The notes below the pieces were generated by a model that was given only the letters and a program-made list of their open reading frames with translations, did no database searches and was not told where the DNA came from. Source: Pseudonocardia sp. N23 (lineage in GTDB: Bacteria > Actinomycetota > Actinomycetes > Mycobacteriales > Pseudonocardiaceae). Taken from it: DNA of 63,152 bases. The DNA lies in assembly GCF_002583555.1 (NCBI RefSeq), contig NZ_BEGX01000031.1, positions 1 through 63,152 on the forward strand. The letters run 5' to 3'. Below are positions 14,658 through 21,909 of the stretch, piece by piece. The position numbers and the translations under genes were made by a program. Numbering within the stretch: position 1 is the stretch's first letter; each line of letters opens with the position of its first letter.

Positions 14658-16031
14658 ATGTCGAGCCAGCCCACTCCCCCGCGGGAGCCGCGCCGCCTGC
14701 ACGGATGGGGCCGCACCGCGCCCTCGGTCGCCGAGGTCGTGACGCCGCGCGACCCCGACGAGGTCGCCATCGCGATCCTGGGCGCCGGCCCACGGGGCGT
14801 CATCGCCCGGGGCCTCGGCCGCTCCTACGGCGACCCGGCCCAGAACGCGGGCGGGCGCGTCGTCGACATGACGGGGCTGTCGCGCATCCACTCGATCGAC
14901 GGGGAGACCGGGCTGGTCGACGTCGACGCCGGCGTCAGCCTCGACACCCTGATGCGCGCTGCGCTGCCGTTCGGGCTGTGGCTGCCCGTCCTGCCCGGCA
15001 CCCGGCAGGTCACGATCGGCGGCGCGATCGGGGCCGACATCCACGGCAAGGCACACCACGTGGTCGGCAGCTTCGGCAACCACATCGAGTCGATGGTGCT
15101 GGTCACCGCCGACGGCGCGGTCCGCGAGCTCACCCCCGACGGCGACGAGTCCGAGCTGTTCTGGGCGACCGTCGGCGGCATGGGGCTCACCGGCATCGTG
15201 GTGCGGGCGCGGCTGCGGCTGCACCACGTCGAGACCGCGTACTTCGTGGTCGACACCGACCAGATCGACAACCTCGACGACCTGATGGACCGCCAGACCC
15301 GCGACGACGAGAAGTATGCGGAGTCGGTGTCCTGGTTCGACGCGGTCACCACCGGCGCGCACTTCGGCCGCGGCATCCTCACCCGCGCCAACCACGCCCA
15401 CCTCGACGACCTGCCGGAGAAGCTGCGCGACAAGCCGCTCAAGTTCGACGCGCCGCAGCTGCTCACGGTGCCCGACGTCTTCCCGCCGGGGATGCTCAAC
15501 AAGCTGACCGGGAGGGTCTTCAGCGAGCTCTGGTACCGGAAGTCGCCGACGAAGCACGGTGCCGTCCAGAACATCACGCAGTTCCTGCACCCGCTCGACA
15601 TCATCGGCGAGTGGAACCGCGGCTACGGACCCAACGGGTTCCTGCAGTACCAGTTCGTGGTCCCGCCTTCACGAGGCGACGTCGTGCGTACCGTCCTGGA
15701 GCGCGTCACGGCGGCCGGGAAGGTCTCGGCGCTCAACGTCCTCAAGCGGTTCGGCGAGGGCAACCGGGCGCCGCTGTCGTTCCCGAAGCCCGGCTGGACG
15801 CTGTGCCTCGACATCCCCGTCGGCCGCGGCCTCGGCGAGCTGTGCGACGAGCTCGACGCCATCGTCCTCGACGCCGGCGGCCGGCACTACCTGGCCAAGG
15901 AGTCGCGGACCTCCGCCGAGGCGATCCGCCGCGGCTACCCCCGCCTGGACGAGTGGCGCAAGGTCCGCGCCGCTGTCGACCCCGAGGGCGTGTTCGCCTC
16001 GGACATGTCACGACGACTGGAGCTCGTGTAA
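14658..16031 (+). CDS. dprE1: Decaprenylphosphoryl-beta-D-ribose 2'-oxidase DprE1
   Basis: A 457-residue FAD enzyme of the VAO/ALO type. The FAD-binding domain includes GLGRSYGDPAQN and GGAIGADIHGKAHH, the latter matching the FAD-contacting segment of the M. tuberculosis enzyme. The C-terminal region contains SFPKPGWTLCLDIPV with Cys383, equivalent by alignment from memory to Cys387, the residue attacked by benzothiazinones. It also has AKESR, with the active-site lysine. Reaction: oxidation of decaprenyl-phosphoryl-ribose to the 2'-keto intermediate, the first half of epimerisation to DPA. It is coupled to dprE2 three bases downstream. The ATG is fixed by the TAGCCT hexamer eight bases before it. 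Confidence 0.97.
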   Translation: MSSQPTPPREPRRLHGWGRTAPSVAEVVTPRDPDEVAIAILGAGPRGVIARGLGRSYGDPAQNAGGRVVDMTGLSRIHSIDGETGLVDVDAGVSLDTLMRAALPFGLWLPVLPGTRQVTIGGAIGADIHGKAHHVVGSFGNHIESMVLVTADGAVRELTPDGDESELFWATVGGMGLTGIVVRARLRLHHVETAYFVVDTDQIDNLDDLMDRQTRDDEKYAESVSWFDAVTTGAHFGRGILTRANHAHLDDLPEKLRDKPLKFDAPQLLTVPDVFPPGMLNKLTGRVFSELWYRKSPTKHGAVQNITQFLHPLDIIGEWNRGYGPNGFLQYQFVVPPSRGDVVRTVLERVTAAGKVSALNVLKRFGEGNRAPLSFPKPGWTLCLDIPVGRGLGELCDELDAIVLDAGGRHYLAKESRTSAEAIRRGYPRLDEWRKVRAAVDPEGVFASDMSRRLELV

Positions 16032-16034
16032 CCG

Positions 16035-16790
16035 ATGATCGACGCCGTGGGCAACCCCCAGAGCATCCTGCTGCTCGGTGGCACCTCCGAGATCGGCCTC
16101 GCGGTCGTCGAGGCCTTCGCCTCCGACCGGCCGATGCGCGTGGTGCTCGCCGCCCGCCCCTCCCCCCGCCTCGATGCGGCCCGGGCCCGGCTCGAGGGCC
16201 GCGGCTGCGCCGTCGAGACCGTGGAGTTCGACGCCGTCGACCTCACCTCGCACACCGACGTCGTGCAGAAGGCGTTCGCGGGCGGTGACATCGACGTCGC
16301 CGTCGTCGCGTTCGGGCTGCTGGGCGACAACGAGCAGCTGTGGACGGACGCGGCCGCCGCCGTCGAGATCGCGCAGGTCAACTACACCGCCGCCGTCTCG
16401 GTCGGGGTGCTCGTCGGGGACCGGATGAAGGAGCAGGGCCATGGCTCCCTGGTCGCTCTCTCGTCGGTCGCGGGTGAGCGGGCGCGGCGCTCGAACTTCG
16501 TCTACGGCTCCACCAAGGCAGGTCTCGACGCGTTCTACTCCGGCCTGACCGAGGCACTGCGCCCGCACGGCGTGGTGGTCACCGTCGTCCGGCCCGGGTT
16601 CGTGCACTCGAAGATGACCGAGGGTCTGAAGCCCGCCCCGCTGGCGACGACCCCCGAGGCCGTCGCCGCCGTGATCGCCGACGCGGTGCGCACCCGCAAG
16701 GAGCTCGTCTGGGCGCCCGCGGCCTGGCGGTTCGTGATGAGCGCGCTGCGTCACGTGCCGCGCCCGATCTTCCGCCGCCTGCCGATCTGA
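16035..16790 (+). CDS. dprE2: Decaprenylphosphoryl-2-keto-ribose reductase DprE2
   Basis: A 251-residue short-chain dehydrogenase. It has the nucleotide loop GGTSEIGLAVV near residue 15, catalytic Ser in ALSSVAGERARRS, the YGSTK Tyr-Lys pair near residues 156-160, and a C-terminal tail (RHVPRPIFRRLPI) likely to lie at the membrane surface. It reduces the DprE1 product to decaprenyl-phosphoryl-arabinose with NADH. It starts three bases after the dprE1 stop, so the two subunits of the epimerase are made together. Confidence 0.96.
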   Translation: MIDAVGNPQSILLLGGTSEIGLAVVEAFASDRPMRVVLAARPSPRLDAARARLEGRGCAVETVEFDAVDLTSHTDVVQKAFAGGDIDVAVVAFGLLGDNEQLWTDAAAAVEIAQVNYTAAVSVGVLVGDRMKEQGHGSLVALSSVAGERARRSNFVYGSTKAGLDAFYSGLTEALRPHGVVVTVVRPGFVHSKMTEGLKPAPLATTPEAVAAVIADAVRTRKELVWAPAAWRFVMSALRHVPRPIFRRLPI

Positions 16791-16809
16791 CCGGTTCCGC
16801 CGGCAGGAC

Positions 16810-18819
16810 TCAGAGGTCGACGACCCGGCCGGCCAGCCGGGTGGGCAGCAGCGCCCGCAGCTGCGCGGCCTCCGCGGGCCGGACCGCGACGTAGACGTCG
16901 TCGCGCGTGCGCAGCAGTCGTTCGGCGACGCCCGCCCAGGCCTCGGGCGAGCGTCCGCGCAACTGGATGTCGCCTGCGAGCGCGTTGCCCTCGAGGGTCC
17001 AGCTGTCGGTGAGGGCGAAGAACCACTGGGCAGCCATCGTCGGGTCGACGGGGTAGCCGTCGGTGACGTCGAGGAACACGAGGTCGCCGGGGACGGCGGG
17101 CACCCCGGCGGCCACGTAGGTCGTGAGGTCGGAGGTGCTCGGCGGGCTCGCGATGAGCCGGTACTCGAGCTCACGGCTGACGAGGCCCGCGGGTGCGGCG
17201 GTGTCGAGGCCGCCGGTCGGCCCCTGCGGGATCGTCGCGAAGGTCCAGCCGAACATCTGCGTGGCCGACGCGGCGACGGCGAGTGAGAGCAGGGCCGCGG
17301 GTGGTGCCAGCAGCCGACGCCGCCGGGTGATGCGCCGTCCGAGATGGGCGAGCGGCACCGTCAGCACGCACAGCGCGACGATCTCGACGGCAGTCATGAA
17401 CTTGAAGCCGTAGTAGGTGACCGCGCCGCTCGCGGCGAGCTGCATGATGATCAGGACGACCGAGCACACGACCCCGGCGAGCGGCACCGCGACGAGCGCG
17501 ACCAGCCGTGGCCGTTCGGGCCGCCGCGTCGCCCAGCGCGCCACGATCGCGGCGACGATCGCCGCGGCAGTGACCCCGATGGTCAGCGCGTAGTTCGGTT
17601 CGCTCGCTCCCCCGGCGACGACGAGCGGGTTCTCGGCGCTGACGGCGGACAGGACGACGGCCGTCCGGACGAGACAGCCCGCCGCCGCCGCGAGGACGAG
17701 CAGGGACAGCAGCAGCGGGATCGGCCGGGTCCGGAACCGGCTGCGCCGCAACGGGAGCAGCGCCGCAAGCGCGGCCGGTGCGGCGAGCACCCCGAGCAGC
17801 GCCCAGCCCTGCGCGACGCCGACGACCGCACCCGCGAGCGCGAGCAGGTGCAGGGGCATGAGAACGCGGGGCATCGGCACGGCCACGAGCACGACGGCGA
17901 CGACCATCGCGCACGCGAGCACGAAGTTGCCGAAGCCGTCGTAGAACGCGAGCGCGCCCGGCCCGAGGAGGAACACCGTCGCGACGAGCGTGGCGAGCGG
18001 AAGGGCGAGCAGCGGCCGGCGCCGCAGGGCGGGCAGCGCGCAGAGGCCCGCGACGAGCAGCGCCGTCGCGGTGATGACCAGCAGCGCGACGCCACGGGTG
18101 TAGCTGAGCAGCTCCCCACCCACGGACGCGACCTGCGGCCCGTCGACGATCTCGACGATCGCCGCCACCAGCGTGTGGAAGCCCTGCGGGTAGCTCGCGA
18201 ACTGCCACGTCCCGCCCGCCGGCGGGGCCAGCGTGTCGACGGTGACCCCGGTCGTGCGGATCATGTGGAACATGCTGAAGTGCGCCGAGTTGTCCCAGCT
18301 CAACAGGAGCATGCCGAGCGACTGCGTCGGCGTCTTGACCTGCAGCCAGGGCGCGAGGACGACGAACCCGAGTCCGACGGCGAGCGCCGGGTAGGCGTCG
18401 ACGACGCGGAAGCGGGGCAGCAGCCGGCGGGCGCGCCCCCCACCGTCCTCGCCGGCGGCGACCCAGGCCGCGAGCACTGCCGCCGTCGCGGTGAGCGCCA
18501 CGGTCATCCGGCCCAGGCCGTCGAACGGCAGATCGGTCCACCAGAGGACGGGCAGCCAGCCGGCCAGGACGCAGCCCACGAGCAGGACCCGCCGGGAGAA
18601 CTCGCGCGACGTCGGGATCAGCAGGACGAGCGCGATCGCCACGAGCAGGCCGGGGCCGCCGTGGAGCAGCCCGGTGACGCGGCCGACGAGGACCAGGCCC
18701 CCGGCGGCGAGGCCGGCGAGGACCGCGCGGACCCAGCGGCGGTGCGGGGTCGCCCGGTTCCGCTGCGGCAGTACGACGCCCGGCCCGATGGCCGCGCCCG
18801 CCCCGGTTACCGTCGCCAC
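16810..18819 (-). CDS. aftA: Arabinofuranosyltransferase AftA
   Basis: A 669-residue GT-C membrane protein of family GT85. About eleven to thirteen membrane helices are followed by an outer C-terminal domain of about 150 residues (PGDLVFLDVTDGYPVDPTMA). The early outer loop carries LLLSWDNSAHFSMFH near residue 175, the likely catalytic-acid region. Known role: adding the first arabinofuranose from DPA onto the galactan. It is convergent with dprE2 (20-base gap), as in mycobacteria where aftA follows dprE2. GTG at 18819 has GGAG about ten bases upstream. A TATCAT hexamer at 18875-18880 is a weak promoter candidate. Confidence 0.9.
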   Translation of the reverse strand: MATVTGAGAAIGPGVVLPQRNRATPHRRWVRAVLAGLAAGGLVLVGRVTGLLHGGPGLLVAIALVLLIPTSREFSRRVLLVGCVLAGWLPVLWWTDLPFDGLGRMTVALTATAAVLAAWVAAGEDGGGRARRLLPRFRVVDAYPALAVGLGFVVLAPWLQVKTPTQSLGMLLLSWDNSAHFSMFHMIRTTGVTVDTLAPPAGGTWQFASYPQGFHTLVAAIVEIVDGPQVASVGGELLSYTRGVALLVITATALLVAGLCALPALRRRPLLALPLATLVATVFLLGPGALAFYDGFGNFVLACAMVVAVVLVAVPMPRVLMPLHLLALAGAVVGVAQGWALLGVLAAPAALAALLPLRRSRFRTRPIPLLLSLLVLAAAAGCLVRTAVVLSAVSAENPLVVAGGASEPNYALTIGVTAAAIVAAIVARWATRRPERPRLVALVAVPLAGVVCSVVLIIMQLAASGAVTYYGFKFMTAVEIVALCVLTVPLAHLGRRITRRRRLLAPPAALLSLAVAASATQMFGWTFATIPQGPTGGLDTAAPAGLVSRELEYRLIASPPSTSDLTTYVAAGVPAVPGDLVFLDVTDGYPVDPTMAAQWFFALTDSWTLEGNALAGDIQLRGRSPEAWAGVAERLLRTRDDVYVAVRPAEAAQLRALLPTRLAGRVVDL

Positions 18820-18920
18820 GGCGGGAACTCCATCCGATCAGGACCTCGAGGCTCCGACCCCGGACCTCGACGCCATGATATTGCGGTTGCGGCCCCCGGG
18901 CCGGGAGCACTGTCAGCGTG

Positions 18921-19574
18921 TCACCAACCGTCCACGTGCAGGACGGTCTCGAGGGGCTCGCGGTGGGCGGGCTTGAAGTCGGTTCCCTTGGTCCACGCGA
19001 CGGGGAGCAGGACGCCCTGCCGGACGTTCGGCGGGATGCCGAGGATCTCGGCGATCTCCTTCTCGTAGGTGAGGTGCAGCGTCGTCCAGGCGCTGCCCAG
19101 GCCGCGGGCGCGCAGCGCGAGCTGCAGGCTCCAGGCGGCGGGGAGCAGCGAGCCCCACAGGCCGGCCTGGTTGCTCGCGGGAAGGTCGGCGCCGGCGTGG
19201 ATCGCGGCGATGACCAGCACCGGGACCTCGGCCATGTGGTCGGCGAGGTAGTCGGCGCTGGTGCCGACGCGGGCCTGGGTGGACTGGCGTTCCGTGCTGT
19301 GCGAGGGGTCGTCGGAACCGGCGTAGGTGGGGCTGTCGCGGTAGGCACGGTAGGACCGCGTGTAGAGGTCGGCGACGGACTTCCGCAGCGCCGGATCGGT
19401 GATGACGATCCAGTGCCAGCCCTGCCGGTTGCTGCCCGTCGGCGCCTGCAGCGCGACCTCCAGGCACTCCTTGACGACGTCGAGCGGCACCGGTCGTTCG
19501 AGGTCGAGGCGCTTGCGCACCGAGCGGGTCGAGGTGAGGAGCTGGTCGGGGTCGAGCGGGAGCAGTTCCGTCAT
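18921..19574 (-). CDS. Nitroreductase family protein (FMN)
   Basis: A 217-residue member of the FMN-dependent nitroreductase fold. It has the RSVRKRLDLERPV FMN-phosphate site near residue 18, then LQAPTGSNRQGWHW, and the C-terminal half GLGSAWTTLHLTYEKEIAEILGIP. These enzymes reduce nitro groups, quinones or flavins with NAD(P)H. It has no clear tie to the cell-wall genes. It follows the methyltransferase-like gene by seven bases on the same strand and is likely cotranscribed with it. Confidence 0.92.
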   Translation of the reverse strand: MTELLPLDPDQLLTSTRSVRKRLDLERPVPLDVVKECLEVALQAPTGSNRQGWHWIVITDPALRKSVADLYTRSYRAYRDSPTYAGSDDPSHSTERQSTQARVGTSADYLADHMAEVPVLVIAAIHAGADLPASNQAGLWGSLLPAAWSLQLALRARGLGSAWTTLHLTYEKEIAEILGIPPNVRQGVLLPVAWTKGTDFKPAHREPLETVLHVDGW

Positions 19575-19581
19575 GCCCCGA

Positions 19582-20235
19582 TCATGGCCCCGCGATCTCC
19601 GCGATGAACACCGCGGACTCGCCACCGCCCGGCGGCAGGTACAGCCGGCCGGACGCGTACTGCATCGCCGATGCCACCGCCCGCAGCTCCAGACCTGCGG
19701 GGACACGGCCGTAGGGCGGGCGGGTGAGGCCGTCGGTGCCGCCGAGGACGATGCGCAGGCCACCCTCCTCGAGCAGCTCGGCCCAGCGGGCGTGGTCTCG
19801 GTCACCCGGGGTCCGGGGCTGTTCGCGCAGGGTCGCGCCGCGGCCGCCGGCGTCGGGTCCCTGCAGCAGGATCCGGCCGCCGGGGCGCAGGACGCGTCGC
19901 CACACCGTGATCGTGTCGAGGACCGCGTGGTCGTCGAGGGCACCGGTCCCGTCGACGGCGACGATGCCGTGGAACGCGTCGTCGCCGAGCTCGGCGGGAT
20001 CGGTGACGACGGGGCAGCCGGGGGCCTCCTCGCGGGCGAGGGCGGCCACCTCGGCGTCGGCGGTGAACCCGGTCGCCGGTCCGTGCTGCGCGAGCCGCCG
20101 CAGCCTGCGCCCCCCGGCGCACCGGTGGTCGAGGTACGGCCCGGCGCCGAGGTAGCGGCGCACGAGCTTGAGATGCCACGCCAGCTCGGGGTCCTCGGAC
20201 TGGAGCGGCAGGTCGGGGGCGGGGGCGTCACTCAT
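19582..20235 (-). CDS. Class I methyltransferase-like protein (divergent)
   Basis: A 217-residue protein whose second half has the Rossmann methyltransferase order: FHGIVAVDGTGALDDHAVLDT, then WRRVLRPGGRILLQGPDAGGR, a typical post-motif segment. However, the SAM-binding motif I is poor (LDHRCAGGRRLRRLAQHGPA instead of DxGCGxG). It may be a divergent or inactive methyltransferase. ATG at 20235 is used; in-frame ATGs at 20247 and 20250 are equally possible, with GGCGGGG just before them. It is probably cotranscribed with the nitroreductase. Confidence 0.65.
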   Translation of the reverse strand: MSDAPAPDLPLQSEDPELAWHLKLVRRYLGAGPYLDHRCAGGRRLRRLAQHGPATGFTADAEVAALAREEAPGCPVVTDPAELGDDAFHGIVAVDGTGALDDHAVLDTITVWRRVLRPGGRILLQGPDAGGRGATLREQPRTPGDRDHARWAELLEEGGLRIVLGGTDGLTRPPYGRVPAGLELRAVASAMQYASGRLYLPPGGGESAVFIAEIAGP

Positions 20236-20285
20236 GGCGACGTCCATCATCCCCGCCGGGACACGCGCGGGAACGGGTGGGAGGT

Positions 20286-21692
20286 TCAGGCGATGGCGCC
20301 CGGGCCGCGGCGAGCGTGCCGCGCGACCCCGGACGAGACGAGCGCGGGCCGGCCGACGGTGCCGGCGGCATGCCGCGGGGTGCGCTGCTGCGGCGGGCCG
20401 TAGGTGACCGGTCGCGGCATCGGCGGGACGGCGCCGAGCAGCGGTCCACGGCCGCGCGAGGGACCGCTGCTCGGCCGTACCGGCGGCGTCGTCCCGGGGT
20501 CGCGAGTTGTCGAGTGGTCGCGGGTCGTCAACGGCTCGCGGAGGAACGACGGCAGGTGGGAGCGCACAGCGCGGCTGCCGGGCACCTCGACGACGCGGTG
20601 CAGCAGGGCCGCGACGGGGAACGTCGCCAGCAGGACGAGCCCGCCGATCACGTGCGCCACGACGGTCGGTCCGGTCAGCGTCGGGAAGTACGCCATCGCG
20701 AGCCAGTAGACCTCGAACATCGGGATGTGGACGAGGTAGAGGCTGTAGGAGGCGCGGCCGCCGTAGCCGAAGGCGCGCGTCGACAGCAGCCGGGCGAGGC
20801 CGCCGTCGGCGATCGCGAGCGCTCCGACCAGCACCGGGAAGAGCACGATGACGGCGCCGCCGCGGCCGGGCCCGGCGAGCTCCCCGACGCAGAGCCCGAC
20901 GACGATCAGCACCGCCGACGCGTCGGCGATCCGGGAGGCGACCCAGCGGGTGCGGGTGGTGGCACGGATCCGGCGGACCACGAGGAACACGAGAACCCCG
21001 GCACCGAACCCGCACAGGATGCGGACGAGCCAGCTCCACGGGAAGTACGGGCTGCCGATGACGAGGTAGGACGCCGCGATGGGTGCCATCAGCGCGACCG
21101 TGCCGAGCGCGAGGACGGGGCGCGGAAGCCGGCGCAGCCGGTGGAAGAACAGCGCGGCCGGCGGGAAGAGCAGGTAGGCGAGCCATTCGGCGCTGATCGA
21201 CCACGTCGGGCCGACCCAGGACGCGCCGTCGAAGTAGGGCCGGTCCCACAGCTGGACGAGCAGGAGCTGGCGGACCCAGGCGCCGACGGTGACGTCGGGC
21301 TGCACGGCCTGGAACGCGACGGGACCGCCACCGCCGAGGACGTGCCGGGCGATGACCCAGGCGCCGAACAGGGTGAGGACGACGACGTAGGCGGGCCAGA
21401 GCCGCGCGGCTCTGGCCCACACGAAGCGGCCGGCGGCGCGGGCACGCAGCCGCGGACCGAGGACGTCGAGGTAGGTGTAGGCGATCACGAAGCCGCTGAG
21501 GACGAAGAACATGTCGACGCCGAGCGAGCCGGCGGTGAGGATCGGGCCGGTCGCGGCGACGACGTCGGCCACCCCGCCGAGGGCGGTGAAGTGGAAGTGG
21601 AAGACGACGACCCATGCCGCGGCGACGATCCGCAGACCGGTGAGTGCCCGCACCTCGGGCTGGCGGGTCTCGCGCGGCGCGGTGATCGTCAC
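20286..21692 (-). CDS. Acyltransferase 3 family membrane protein (OafA/NodX type)
   Basis: A 468-residue protein with about ten membrane helices. The family start is clear (RALTGLRIVAAAWVVVFHFHF, with the conserved His), followed by SLGVDMFFVLSGFVIAYTY. The last 100 residues are Pro/Arg-rich and cytoplasmic. Such enzymes move acetyl, succinyl or other acyl groups onto surface sugars. Facing the emb gene divergently, it is a reasonable candidate for acylating arabinogalactan, but the acceptor is unknown. The start is uncertain: GTG 21692, TTG 21710 and GTG 21770 are all in frame. Confidence 0.85.
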   Translation of the reverse strand: MTITAPRETRQPEVRALTGLRIVAAAWVVVFHFHFTALGGVADVVAATGPILTAGSLGVDMFFVLSGFVIAYTYLDVLGPRLRARAAGRFVWARAARLWPAYVVVLTLFGAWVIARHVLGGGGPVAFQAVQPDVTVGAWVRQLLLVQLWDRPYFDGASWVGPTWSISAEWLAYLLFPPAALFFHRLRRLPRPVLALGTVALMAPIAASYLVIGSPYFPWSWLVRILCGFGAGVLVFLVVRRIRATTRTRWVASRIADASAVLIVVGLCVGELAGPGRGGAVIVLFPVLVGALAIADGGLARLLSTRAFGYGGRASYSLYLVHIPMFEVYWLAMAYFPTLTGPTVVAHVIGGLVLLATFPVAALLHRVVEVPGSRAVRSHLPSFLREPLTTRDHSTTRDPGTTPPVRPSSGPSRGRGPLLGAVPPMPRPVTYGPPQQRTPRHAAGTVGRPALVSSGVARHARRGPGAIA

Positions 21693-21775
21693 ATCGGACT
21701 GAACGAGCAACGGGATTACCCGTAACGGGCGTCCCCCGAGAGCGCCCGAACAGCCCAATCGACTACTCACAGTCG

Positions 21776-21820
21776 GTGACCATGTCTGGGGTGACTCGGG
21801 CGATCGTCACGTACCGTCAC
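21776..21820 (+). promoter_or_regulatory. Cluster of four GTSAC half-sites in the emb divergent region
   Basis: GTGAC occurs at 21776-21780 and 21791-21795, and GTCAC at 21806-21810 and 21816-21820. Spacings of 15, 15 and 10 bases put them near one face of the helix. The last pair (GTCAC-N5-GTCAC) fits the direct-repeat layout recalled for the response regulator MtrA, which controls cell-wall genes. The link is inferred, not shown. Confidence 0.4.
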
Positions 21821-21897
21821 CCAATGCGGAGCACGAGCACGGAAAGTGATCGGCCGCCTCACCGGCCGCGTCGCGTCGGCGCCGGTCCGCCCGGCGC

Positions 21898-21903
21898 TAG
21901 CCT
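21898..21903 (+). promoter_or_regulatory. -10 hexamer of emb (leaderless)
   Basis: TAGCCT followed by six bases and the GTG at 21910; no ribosome site. The half-site cluster at 21776-21820 lies upstream of it. Confidence 0.55.
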
Positions 21904-21909
21904 GGCGCC

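Noticed and set aside
18875..18880. TATCAT as a firm aftA promoter
   Set aside because: It has no convincing -35, and its distance to the GTG (about 55 bases) fits no other evidence, so it is mentioned only as a weak candidate.
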